Of a stretch of DNA of 64,000 nt, positions 19,413-27,962 are shown piece by piece (position 1 is the first letter of the stretch; each line of letters begins with the position of its first letter). The position numbers and the translations under genes were made by a program. Source of the stretch: Jiella pelagia (lineage in GTDB: Bacteria > Pseudomonadota > Alphaproteobacteria > Rhizobiales > Rhizobiaceae); NCBI RefSeq assembly GCF_026898155.1, contig NZ_CP114029.1, positions 937,501 to 1,001,500 of the forward strand, written 5' to 3'. The notes beneath the pieces are model-generated. The model ran no database searches. It had not been told where the DNA came from and was given only the letters and a program-made list of their open reading frames with translations.

Positions 19413-20072
19413 TCAGCTCCTCACGCCTTCGAGGCCACGACCGACGCGCTTCTCGAGGCGGCGCACGCCGAAGGAGATGACCGAGGACATGGCAAAATAG
19501 AGAACCAGGATGGTGAGGAACGGAATGGCGGTATTGCCGGTCTGGGCGCGCACCACCTGGGCCTGGAAGGTCATGTCGGAGAGCGAGATCAGCGAGACGA
19601 TCGCCGTGCCCTTCAAGAGCTCGATGGCATTGTTACCGAAGGTCGGCAGCATCACCGCGAAGGCCTGGGGGAAGATCACGTAGCGCATGCGCTGGTAGCG
19701 CGTGAGGTTGAGCGCGATGCCGGCCTCGCGCTGACCGGCGTCGACCGACTGGATCGCGCTGCGCACGACCTCCGCGCCATAGGCGCCGACATTGAGGCCG
19801 AGGGCGAGGACGCCCGCCTGCATCGGTGTCAGCGTCAGGCCGCCCAGCGGCAGGACGTAATAGGCCCAGAACAGCTGGACGAAGATCGAGGTGCCCCGGA
19901 AGAACTCGACATAGGCGACCGACAGCCAGCGCACCGCGGCAAAGCGCGAAATGCGCCCGAGCCCGGCGACGATCGCCACGACCAGCGCGAAGACGCAGCC
20001 GTAGACCGTGAGCTGGATGGTGATCCAGGCGCCTTGCAGGATCAGCGTCAGATAGCCGAGCCACATGTCCAT
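19413..20072 (-). CDS. ehuC: Ectoine ABC transporter permease EhuC
   Basis: A 219-residue permease paralogous to EhuD: LILQGAWITIQLTVYGCVFA at the start, VEFFRGTSIFVQLFWAYYVL in the middle and the EAA loop SAIQSVDAGQREAGIALNLT. The ATG at 20072 (MDMWLGYL) follows AAGGAA and starts right at the membrane domain; the upstream 20 in-frame codons look untranslated. It is separated from ehuB by 420 bases that contain a long inverted repeat, so its mRNA level may differ from that of ehuB. Confidence 0.88.
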   Translation of the reverse strand: MDMWLGYLTLILQGAWITIQLTVYGCVFALVVAIVAGLGRISRFAAVRWLSVAYVEFFRGTSIFVQLFWAYYVLPLGGLTLTPMQAGVLALGLNVGAYGAEVVRSAIQSVDAGQREAGIALNLTRYQRMRYVIFPQAFAVMLPTFGNNAIELLKGTAIVSLISLSDMTFQAQVVRAQTGNTAIPFLTILVLYFAMSSVISFGVRRLEKRVGRGLEGVRS

Positions 20073-20304
20073 GGAGGCGGTCGTTCCTTGGAGGTTGGTG
20101 TTGCTACGCGGCCTTGGGCCGTATGGGCGCATCGGGTGCTGGGGGGCGCGTCAGCGTCGAAGCGTAGAAGTTGAAGCGCCAGCCTCGCCGCGTCGTCATT
20201 CTCGGACCCTGTCCTGACAAGACTCACGCATCTCAGAGGGCTTCGCGGGTAGGCCGCTGCCAAACCATGCCGCCGTTGAAGGGGTGGCGAGACTTCGCGG
20301 CTTC

Positions 20305-20432
20305 GTCATTCTCGGGCCCCGTCCCGAGAATCCAGGGGCAGTTGCCGCAGTATCGCCCGCTTCCGCCTTCTGCAGCTGAAGCGAGTCGCGCCCTACGATC
20401 TCTGGATTCTCGGGAAGGGGCCCGAGAATGAC
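20305..20432. repeat. Long inverted repeat (MITE-like) inside the ehu operon
   Basis: Two 31-base arms (20305-20335 and 20402-20432) beginning GTCATTCTCGGGCCCC match as inverted repeats at 30 of 31 positions and enclose 66 bases. A shorter related half-copy (CGTCATTCTCGGACCCTGTC) lies near 20195-20215. Elements with a TCATTCTCGGG core are, as far as I know, dispersed in some alphaproteobacterial genomes. No coding sequence is seen between 20073 and 20492 apart from this. In RNA it would form a very stable stem-loop between ehuB and ehuC. Confidence 0.8.
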
Positions 20433-20492
20433 GACGCGTGCGGGCTGGCGCCGACGGGAGAACATCCCCCATCGGCGTTCGTCACTCGGACC

Positions 20493-21351
20493 TTACTGCT
20501 CGGCCGAGCAGAGTTTCTCGCGCGAGGTGGCCATCGCGGCCTTGGCGGAGAAGCCGTAGGGCTCGATGATCTCGGCGAACTCGCCGGAGGCCTTCAGCTC
20601 GGCGAGTTGCACGTCGAAGGCGTCACGAAGCGCAGTCGCGTCCTTCGGGAAGGCGGCACCGTCGCAGGCGATCGGCGAATCCTCCACAGGAGCCACGACC
20701 TCGACCTCGTCGCCGGCATTCTCGGCGAGCGAATTGATCGACAGCACGGGCAGCGAATAGACGTCGATGCGCCCCTGCTGCAGCATGGTCAGGCCGCTCT
20801 GCGGGTCCGGCACGACGATGACGCGGTTGCGCGGAACGCCGGCTTCCAGCGACAGGCGCTCCTCGGTGCCGCCACCCGGCGCGCCGATGGTGGCGTCGGA
20901 GCTTTCGGCGATCGACTTGAAGCTGGTCAGGTTCTTCGGATTGCCCTTCTTCACCAGAAAGGCCTCAGCGTCGCAAAGGACCGGCTCCGAATAAGCCACC
21001 GCGTTGCAGCGCTGCGGCTTCATGAAGAGGCCGGCGGTGACGGCGTCGAAGCGGCCGGCCTGCAGACCGGGGATCATCGCGCCATATTCGGAGACGACCG
21101 GCTCCAGCTCGTCGATCCCGAGCTTCTTGAACACGGCGCGGGCAACGTCGGGCGCAGCACCCGAGACCGTGCCGTCGGACTTCAGCTCGGTGTAGGGCGG
21201 CTCGTTGCCGATGGCGATACGCACGGAGCCCCGCTCCTTGAGGCTCTTCCACCGCGTCCTGGGCGCTGGCCGGCACGGCGCTGCCGGCGGCAAGGGCGGC
21301 AATGGCTGAGCCGAAGACGACGCGGCGGGAAAGGGCGATGAGGCGGTTCAT
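20493..21351 (-). CDS. ehuB: Ectoine-binding protein EhuB, apparent +1 frameshift after the signal peptide
   Basis: Periplasmic binding protein of the ectoine/hydroxyectoine importer (family 3 fold). MNRLIALSRRVVFGSAIAAL with a cleavage site near ASAQ is the signal peptide. It lies in a different frame from the mature part (LKERGSVRIAIGNEPPYTEL). Deleting the central base of GAGCCTC on the coding strand (21240-21246) joins them as AVEELKERGS and gives 285 residues. VTAGLFMKPQRCNAVAYSEP and GAPGGGTEERL are ligand-binding-lobe signatures. GGAG precedes the ATG at 21351. Confidence 0.88.
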
Positions 21352-21411
21352 GGGCAACTCCGTTGGTTGAGATGGGTCGTGACGGATCGTCTGGTCAGTT
21401 GGCGGCTGGCG

Positions 21412-22189
21412 CTAGTTCGCGGCAAGGACCTTGCGCAGAAACCCTTGCGTGCGCTCCTCGCGCGGGTTGATGAAGATCTCGGAGGGCGGCCCCTGCTCGA
21501 CGATGCGGCCGCTGTCGAAGAACAGGACGCGGTCGGCGAAGTCGCGGGCGAAGTTCATCTCGTGGGTGACGAGAAGCATCGTCATGTCGGTTTCGCTCGC
21601 CAGAAGCCGCATGACGTTCAGCACTTCCTCGACGAGGCTCGGGGTCGAGCGCCGAGGTCACCTCGTCGAACAGCATGATCTGCGGCCTCAAGGCGAGAGC
21701 GCGGGCGATCGCCACACGCTGCTTCTGCCCGCCGGAAAGCTGGGACGGCATGGCCTTGGCCTTCTCGGCGAGGCCGACCATTTCGAGCAACTCCATGCCG
21801 CGCTTTTCGGCCGCCGGCTTCTTGGCGCCCTGCGTCAGCACCGGCGCCAGCGTGACATTGTCGAGGACGCATTTGTGCGGAAAGAGATTGAAGTGCTGGA
21901 AGACCATGCCGATCTTGGCGCGCATCCGGTGGAAATGCGCCTCGTCGGCCGGCACCAGCGCCTCGCCCTTCTGCATGTGGAAGAGCTGCTCGCCGCCTAC
22001 CTTGATGTGTCCGCCGCTGAGCGTTTCGAGGGTCATCAAAAGGCGCAGGATCGTCGTCTTGCCGGAGCCGGACGGGCCGATCAGCGCGATCTTCTCGCCC
22101 GGATGGACGTCGAAGGTCAGGTTGTCGAGAACGACGAGTTCGCCGAAGCGCTTGACGACGTGATCGAGCTGAATGATGGGGTCCGCCAC
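21412..22189 (-). CDS. ehuA: Ectoine ABC transporter ATPase EhuA, apparent +1 frameshift
   Basis: ATPase of the importer, 258 residues after repair. Walker A GPSGSGKTTILR (about residue 36), Q-loop MVFQHFNLFPH, signature SQLSGGQKQRVAIARAL and Walker B IMLFDEVTSALDPE. The frame breaks directly after Walker B/D-loop in GAGCCTC (21634-21640); removing one base restores LVEEVLNVMRLLASE and the H-loop LLVTHEMNFARDF. If the break were real, the ATPase would lack its switch His and be dead. It is the first gene of ehuABCD-eutABC-doeAB. Confidence 0.9.
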
Positions 22190-22243
22190 AAGGTGTTCCC
22201 GGTTGATCGAACTGGCTGCCCCTTACGATCTAGCGCGCTTTGA

Positions 22244-22278
22244 ATCATGTCAATTGAGAAAATAAAATCATGACAATT
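22244..22278. promoter_or_regulatory. Two putative EnuR operators upstream of ehuA
   Basis: ATCATGTCAATT (22244-22255) and ATCATGACAATT (22267-22278) are near-identical direct repeats with starts 23 bases apart, about two helical turns, in the AT-rich gap between enuR and ehuA. The same 12-mer recurs once upstream of enuR (23716) and in inverted, slightly degenerate form over the enuR start (23690). EnuR is the repressor known for this pathway, so these are good operator candidates. Confidence 0.68.
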
Positions 22279-22313
22279 TTGACGCTCATGCTGCTTTGCT
22301 GAGCGGTCACCGC

Positions 22314-23697
22314 TCAGATTGCCAGCAGCAGCGGTTCCGGATTCGAGCGGATCAGACTGGAAACGACGCCGATGCCGGAGCGAAATTCGGCCTCGCTGGT
22401 GGAGCCGACCGAGATCCGCGCCGCCGATTGGCGGGTTTCGCCGGTCTGGAAGGAGCTGCCCGGCGCGACGGCGACGCCGCGCAGGCGCGCCTGGGCGATG
22501 AACAGATTTTCCTCACGTCCGCCCTCGAGCGGCAGCCAGATGTGCAGCCCATCCGGATGCGCCTTGAAGTCGATGCCGGCGAGCACCTCGCGGGCCACGG
22601 CATGGCGGCGGCGCAGAGCCGCGCGCTGCCAGTTGACGAGTCTCCAGCGCCGTGCCGTCCGTCACCCAGCGGGTGGCGATCTCGGCGACCAGGGGCGTGG
22701 CGATCCAGCTGGTAACGAGATGCCGGTTGACCACCGCCGACAGCATCCGGTCGGGCACGGCGAGATAGCCGGTGCGAAGGCCCGGGACGACGATCTTGGT
22801 GAAGGAGGTGATGTAGATCGTGCGTTCCGGCGCGAGCGCCGCGATCGGCGGCGGGCGATGTTCGATCAGCGGCCCGAGGACGTCGTCCTCGATGATCGCG
22901 ATGTCGTATTTGCGGGCGACCTCGACCAGCGCCTCTCGGCGCTTCAGGCTCATCAGTGTCGCTGTCGGATTGATCACCGAAGGCTGGACGAACAGCGCCC
23001 GGACGACCGTCCGCTCGCAGGCCTCGGCCAGCGCCTCGGGGACGATGCCGTCGTCATCGACTTCCAGACCAGCGAGTTCCAGGCCGAGATAGCTCGCCAA
23101 GGGGATCAGCGTGTGGCAGCCGATCGCCTCCGTCGCAATGGTCGAGCCGGGTGTGGCGACCGACAGCAGCGCCGTCGTCATACCGCCCGAGGCGCCGTTG
23201 GTCAGGCAGATGTTCGACGGCGCCACGTCGAGCCCGCAGAGCTTCAGCCATTCGCTGGCGACGCTGCGATGGCGCGGAAAAATGACGTTCGGGCGAAACG
23301 ACAGCACCGTCGACGGCGGCAGGCTGTCGGCCAGGGAAACGAGTGCCTTGCGCATCCTGTCGAGATGCATGTCCTCGCAGATCGGCTTGAGGATCGACAG
23401 GTCGACGAGTTCGCCGAGGCGCTCCGGCAGGTAGGGCAGCGAGCCCTCCGTGCGCTGCGCCCTGACGAAGGTGCCGCGGCCGGTCTCACCGGCGATCAAC
23501 CCGCGGCGAATCAGCTCTTCATAGGCGCGGCTGACCGTCTGGACCGAAAGGGCGAGATCGTCGGCGAGCGCACGATGCGTCGGCAGCCGCACCCCGCGCG
23601 CCAGCTTTCCGTCGAGAATCGCGCGGGCGATCTGGTCGGCCAGAGAGAGATACACCGGGCGCTTCAGGGCGGTCCGATCGATAAACCACATTGTCAT
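22314..23697 (-). CDS. enuR: Ectoine utilisation regulator EnuR (MocR/GntR family), apparent +1 frameshift
   Basis: A 460-residue (restored) MocR-type repressor: an N-terminal GntR winged helix (RLPTHRALADDLALSVQTVS, about residues 35-55) joined to an aminotransferase-like domain with the PLP Lys in YITSFTKIVVPGLRTGYL. EnuR binds PLP and an ectoine breakdown product as inducer. The frame breaks at GAGACTC on the coding strand (22638-22644); the repaired reading TALELVNWQRAAL continues to the normal end at 22314. It is followed by ehuA on the same strand and is divergent from the AsnC/Lrp gene. Confidence 0.9.
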
Positions 23698-23727
23698 GAC
23701 CGCAGTTTTCCTGAAATCATGTCAATT
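23690..23727. promoter_or_regulatory. Putative EnuR autoregulatory operators between enuR and doeX
   Basis: ATCATGTCAATT at 23716-23727 repeats the motif found before ehuA. ATTGTCATGA at 23690-23699 is its reverse complement with one end mismatch and covers the enuR start codon (23697). Binding here would block both enuR and the divergent asnC/doeX gene, 84 bases away. Confidence 0.6.
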
Positions 23728-23781
23728 CACAATAGAGAATCAGTTGTTTGCCTCATCCGGGGCAATCTGCCGGACGAGATC

Positions 23782-24276
23782 ATGGCCTCCATCAAGCTCG
23801 ACGCCCTCGACGTGAAGATCCTCGCGGCCATCCAGCGGGAGGGCCGGATCACCAAGCTGGCGCTCGCCGAAAGGGTGGGCCTGTCGCCGACCCCCTGCTG
23901 GGTCCGACTGAAGAAGCTGGAGACCGCCGGCATCGTCACCGGCTACGAGGCGCGGCTCGACATGCGGCTGGTGGCTAAGGTCACGACCGTGATGGTCGAG
24001 GTGACGCTCGGCCATCATCGCCAGGGCGACTTCGAGCGTTTCGAGCGGTCGGTGAAAGAGACGCCGGCGGTGGTCGCCTGCTGGGCGGTCGGCGGCGGCG
24101 TCGACTATATCCTGAAAGTCGTCGCGCCCGACGTCGACGCCTATCAGCGCCTGGTCGATTCCTGGCTGGAGCGCGAGATCGGCATCGCCCGCTATTTCAC
24201 CTACATCGTCACGCGGACGGTGAAGGAGGCGGTCGATCCGCCGGTGGATGCGGTGGCCGCGGGTTCGGACTCCTGA
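23782..24276 (+). CDS. doeX: AsnC/Lrp family regulator of the ectoine cluster (DoeX)
   Basis: A 164-residue Lrp/AsnC protein: helix-turn-helix LDVKILAAIQREGRITKLAL then ERVGLSPTPCWVRLKKLE in the first 60 residues, and an AsnC ligand domain with ACWAVGGGVDYILKVVAPD. Ectoine clusters commonly carry such a gene (doeX/asnC) that responds to diaminobutyrate compounds. It is transcribed away from enuR. I chose the ATG at 23782 (MASIKLDALD) because the HTH domain begins there. Confidence 0.85.
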   Translation: MASIKLDALDVKILAAIQREGRITKLALAERVGLSPTPCWVRLKKLETAGIVTGYEARLDMRLVAKVTTVMVEVTLGHHRQGDFERFERSVKETPAVVACWAVGGGVDYILKVVAPDVDAYQRLVDSWLEREIGIARYFTYIVTRTVKEAVDPPVDAVAAGSDS

Positions 24277-24484
24277 GGGGACCCTGACGACCAACGGGCG
24301 TCCGGCGCATCAGCCGATGTGCGCCCGCAAGCCCCGCCTGCCTGTTTCGGTTCGCGCGAAGCTGGATTGGCCCGCCGGCGGAGCATCAGCCGTCAGCGGT
24401 CTCCCAAGCGCAATGCAGGCGGTAGCCGCGACTCCGCCGACGTTCGCCTTCCCAAGGGCTTGAGCTTGATAACGACTCGGCATG

Positions 24485-24514
24485 AAAAAGGGCGCCAGCA
24501 TCACCGCTGGCGCC
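24485..24514 (-). terminator. Intrinsic terminator of the 24.5-25.2 kb gene
   Basis: On the minus strand, GGCGCCAGC, loop GGTGAT, GCTGGCGCC followed by a run of five T: a 9-bp GC-rich stem with a T-tract, 27 bases after the stop codon at 24541. Confidence 0.88.
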
Positions 24515-24540
24515 CCTCGCATCGGAAGACGCTGCGATTG

Positions 24541-25224
24541 CTATGACTTGGCAGCCTTGGCTTCCTCAATTGCGGCCATGCAGGCTTCCTCATCGCCCGC
24601 GGCCAATGCTGCTTCCGCCCGAGCGATCGCGTCCCCGGCACCGCCGTCGTCGGCAGCTGCCATCGTGCTGCCATCAGTCTTCATGTCGGCCGCGGTCGCG
24701 CCACCATCCTGCTGGGACTGTGCATCCTGGCCGGACATGGCGTTGCCGGAAGCTTGACTGTCGACCTGTTCCCCGGTCTCTAGCGGCGCTCTGTCGCCAT
24801 CCTTGGTCACTTCACCTGCCATGTCGAGACCTGCACCAGTCTCGAAATTGGTTGTCCCGCCGCCGGTGCCAGCGTCTGTCTGACGCCCGACATCAACCCC
24901 AGCCATCGCAGTGCCTTCCGTCACACTGCCGCTGCTCGCAACTTTCTCATCGGTCTCCAGCGGTGCTCGATCGCCGTCTTTGCTGACCTCGCCGGTGACG
25001 TCGACGCCTTTGCCGGTCTCGAAATTGGTCGTCTCGCCTTCAGCAGGGCCAGAGCTGGCAGCCATGTCGGAACCAGTCGTCGCGCCACCAGCAGATGTGC
25101 TGATCGAGGCCGTCATATCGCCGTCCTGGAGCAGCGCGATTTCCTCGCGACAGTCGGCAGATGCGGCGCTGATAGGCAGAACGGCGAACGCAGCAGTCGT
25201 CAGAAGTAGGGACATGCGTTTCAT
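24541..25224 (-). CDS. Secreted acidic protein with two long tandem repeats, function unknown
   Basis: A 227-residue protein with a signal peptide (MKRMSLLLTTAAFAVLPISA, cleavage near ASA-DC). The mature part is acidic and rich in Gly, Ala, Thr, Ser and Asp. Two copies of a ~30-residue unit are obvious: TTNFETGKGVDVTGEVSKDG followed by DRAPLETDEKV, and TTNFETGAGLDMAGEVTKDG followed by DRAPLETGEQV, 65 residues apart. The C-terminus is an Ala-rich helix (AIARAEAALAAGDEEACMAA). One Cys near each end. It is monocistronic with its own terminator. I recognise no domain; a periplasmic or cell-surface structural role is possible. Confidence 0.8.
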   Translation of the reverse strand: MKRMSLLLTTAAFAVLPISAASADCREEIALLQDGDMTASISTSAGGATTGSDMAASSGPAEGETTNFETGKGVDVTGEVSKDGDRAPLETDEKVASSGSVTEGTAMAGVDVGRQTDAGTGGGTTNFETGAGLDMAGEVTKDGDRAPLETGEQVDSQASGNAMSGQDAQSQQDGGATAADMKTDGSTMAAADDGGAGDAIARAEAALAAGDEEACMAAIEEAKAAKS

Positions 25225-25327
25225 GATCGTGTTTCCTCCCGTAGTGTTTTACTTCCAATCAGAACGGAGGCGCGCGACTAGCGTTCCCAGCCATGGCTGA
25301 AAAGAGCCCGAGACCGACCAAAGAGAG

Positions 25328-26272
25328 GTGAGCGAGATTCTGTCCGAGTCCGGCAAGACCGCACCGATCCGGCTCAGCGACATCGGCGCGCGGCTGCGCG
25401 CCTTTCGCATGGGCCGGGGGCTGACGCCGGAAGCGGTCGCGGCCAGCCTCGGCATTTCCCGCGCGGCGCTCTACCGCGCCGAGAAGGGTGAGATCCCGAA
25501 GATCGAAACGCTGACGCGCATCGCCGACGTCCTCGGCACCTCGCTGCCCAGCCTCCTCGGCGTCGGCGTCGAATATGTCGACACCGCCATCGCCTTCTTC
25601 GAGCGCATGCGGCAGATCGAGGAAGAGGCCGAGCAGATCATCGGCCTGTTCGGCCCGGTCTCCTACCTTCTCACCTCGGACGCCTATGACGGGATGCTCC
25701 AGGAGGTGATGCTGGACGCGATCCCGCAAGGCGAGGACGCGTCCAGAGCGGCGCGCCAATCGGTCGACGCCCTGATGGCGGTGCTGCGCCAGCGCAAGAA
25801 GTGGTACAAGCGCCGGCAACCGCTGATCGTCAGCCTGATCGCCTCCTCGGACATCGAGCGCTTTCTCCTGCATGGCGTGGTCGGCCGCCACGACCTGCCG
25901 CCGGCGACGGTGGCGGAGCGCCGCCGCCTCGCCAGGAACGAGGTGAAACGCATCGAGGACCTGCTGCGCCGGCCGCCTGCGGGCGTCCAGATCGGCATCG
26001 CGCAGGAGCCGACGCCGGCGACGACCTTCCAGATCTTCCGCCAGCGCGACCGCTCGACCCTGGCGATCAGCCCCTTCCGCCTCGGCGAGCAGCCGAATGT
26101 GAGGATCGGCGTCGCGCTGATCACCTCCGCGCCCGAGCCGATGCGCCTGCATGAGGACATCGCCCAGCGGCTGTGGAACGGCGCCCTGACGGGGGAAGCC
26201 GCCGCCGACTTCCTCCACGGTCTCATGGATCGATACGCGATCGACGGCCAGGACCCTTCGTCTCATTTTTGA
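25328..26272 (+). CDS. XRE-family transcriptional regulator next to the TRAP/pyr genes
   Basis: A 314-residue protein: helix-turn-helix of the XRE/Cro type at about residues 17-75 (RLRAFRMGRGLTPEAVAASL, then SRAALYRAEKGEIPKIETL), then a ~220-residue C-terminal domain without a motif I recognise, probably a sensor. It starts at a GTG and ends 75 bases before the TRAP binding-protein gene on the same strand, so it is the likely regulator of the TRAP-pyrK-pyrD operon. Ligand unknown. Confidence 0.8.
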   Translation: MSEILSESGKTAPIRLSDIGARLRAFRMGRGLTPEAVAASLGISRAALYRAEKGEIPKIETLTRIADVLGTSLPSLLGVGVEYVDTAIAFFERMRQIEEEAEQIIGLFGPVSYLLTSDAYDGMLQEVMLDAIPQGEDASRAARQSVDALMAVLRQRKKWYKRRQPLIVSLIASSDIERFLLHGVVGRHDLPPATVAERRRLARNEVKRIEDLLRRPPAGVQIGIAQEPTPATTFQIFRQRDRSTLAISPFRLGEQPNVRIGVALITSAPEPMRLHEDIAQRLWNGALTGEAAADFLHGLMDRYAIDGQDPSSHF

Positions 26273-26347
26273 GATTTGCGCTTGACACCCCTGCCTCCGA
26301 CGGCTCTTCTGGCGACTTCCGTCAATCATGTGCTGGGGTTTTCTTCG

Positions 26348-27372
26348 ATGTTTGGGACGCATTTTCGCATTGCCGGCGTGGTCGCCCTGGCGGCAACGCT
26401 TTGGGCCGGGACGGCCGGCGCACAGGAATTTACCGCGCGCATCGGTCACCTGGAGTCGCCCCAGCAGGCGCGCCACCAGGGCCTGCAGATGGTAGCCGAC
26501 CTCGTGAAGGAGCGCACCGAGGGCGCCGTCGAGTTCACCATCTACCCGGCCGGCCAGCTCGGCCAAGCGCGCGAGATGAACGAGGGCGTCCAGCTCGGCG
26601 TCATCGAGGGCACGGTTTCGCCCGCCGCCTTCCTCGCCGGTTTCAATCCGGCCGTCTCGATCCTCGACGTTCCCTTCCTCTACCCCGCCGACCGCGAGAC
26701 GGCGTCCGAGCTGCGGAGCGGAGCGTTTGGCGAATCCGTCCTCGAGAGCTTCGAGCCCCTCGGCTTCAAGGCGATCGCGATCTGGCCGAACGGCCGCAAG
26801 AGCTTCACCTCGAACAAGGCGATGGACGACGTTGCCGCCTTCGGCGGTCAGCGCTTCCGCGTCATGGATTCGAAGGTGCTGATGGCCCAGTTCGACGCCG
26901 TCGGCGCCTCGGCCGTGCCGCTGCCTTTCGGTGAGGCTCTACACCGCGCTGCAGACCGGCGTCGTCGACGGCCAGGAGAACGCGCTCGATACGATCGCGA
27001 CGATGAAATACAACGAGGTCCAGAAGAACCTCCTCGTCTCCGGCCATGGCGCCAACGAAGACGTCGTCCTGTTCAATCCGGCCTGGTGGAATTCGCTTCC
27101 CGAGAAGTACCAGACGGTCATCGTCGAGGCCTTCGAGGAGGTCCGCCCGAAGGTCGAGGCGATCAAGGAAGCCTCGCAGGACAAGGCGCTCAAGACCCTC
27201 AAGGACGCCGGCATGAACGTGCGCGAGGCTCACCGACGAGGAGCGCCAGACGATGCGCGAGCAGATGTATCCGAAGGCGCGCGAGGCCTATCTCGCCCAG
27301 GCCGGCGACGCCGGCAAGGCGATCGTCGACACCTACGAAGCCGAATACGAGAAGGTCGCCGGCGACAAGTGA
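26348..27372 (+). CDS. dctP: TRAP transporter substrate-binding protein DctP, two apparent +1 frameshifts
   Basis: A 340-residue (restored) periplasmic binding protein. Signal peptide MFGTHFRIAGVVALAATLWA; then YPAGQLGQAREMNEGVQLG, the DctP helix, and FRVMDSKVLMAQFDAVGASA with the conserved Arg that binds a carboxylate. The frame breaks twice, both in GAGGCTC (26933-26939 and 27225-27231). Removing one base at each restores PFGELYTALQTGVVDGQENA and MNVRELTDEERQTM, with the normal end at 27372. Family knowledge predicts a carboxylate ligand; the pyr genes downstream suggest orotate, dihydroorotate or N-carbamoylaspartate. Confidence 0.9.
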
Positions 27373-27455
27373 TCGCCGTCCTTTCTGCGCCCGCCGTGCG
27401 CCGCGCGGCGGGCCGTTCTTTTCTCGGCCGATCTTTTTCTTGAAGGAAATGCCGC

Positions 27456-27962
27456 ATGAAGGCGGTTCTCGAGGCCTTGGGGCGGGTGGAAGAGTTCCTG
27501 CTCGCCACGATCATGATCGTCATGACCGTGCTGTTCAGCGGCTCGGTGCTGGTCAGAGCCCTGTCGGACGAACTGTTTCGTCAGATCGCCTGGGTCGACG
27601 AAGCGACGCGCTACCTGATGGTCTGGATGGTCTTTCTCGGCCTCGGCCTCGCTTTGCAACGCGGCCGCCATATCGCCATGGGCTCCCTGCTCGAACGCCT
27701 GCCGCAGTGGCCGCAGACCGTGGTGCACAAGCTGATCGACGCCGCCGGCCTGTTCTTCAGCGGCTTCGTCGCCTGGTTCGGCACCGACATCGCGCTCCTC
27801 GTGCTGCGCTCCGGCCAGGCGAGCCCGACGCTCGGCGTCACCACGGCGCTCCTCTATGCGGCGCTGCCGGTCGGCTTCGCGCTTCTCGCCATCCGTTACC
27901 TCGCGAGCCTCTTCGGCGTCTTCGACCGCTGGGCCGCAACATCCCCGGCGGACGCCCACTGA
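27456..27962 (+). CDS. dctQ: TRAP transporter small permease DctQ
   Basis: A 168-residue membrane protein with four helices, the pattern of DctQ subunits. IAWVDEATRYLMVWMVFLGL is the conserved second-helix region and RGRHIAMGSLLERLP the following loop. It bridges DctP docking and the DctM channel. Its TGA overlaps the ATG of dctM by one base. Confidence 0.88.
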   Translation: MKAVLEALGRVEEFLLATIMIVMTVLFSGSVLVRALSDELFRQIAWVDEATRYLMVWMVFLGLGLALQRGRHIAMGSLLERLPQWPQTVVHKLIDAAGLFFSGFVAWFGTDIALLVLRSGQASPTLGVTTALLYAALPVGFALLAIRYLASLFGVFDRWAATSPADAH

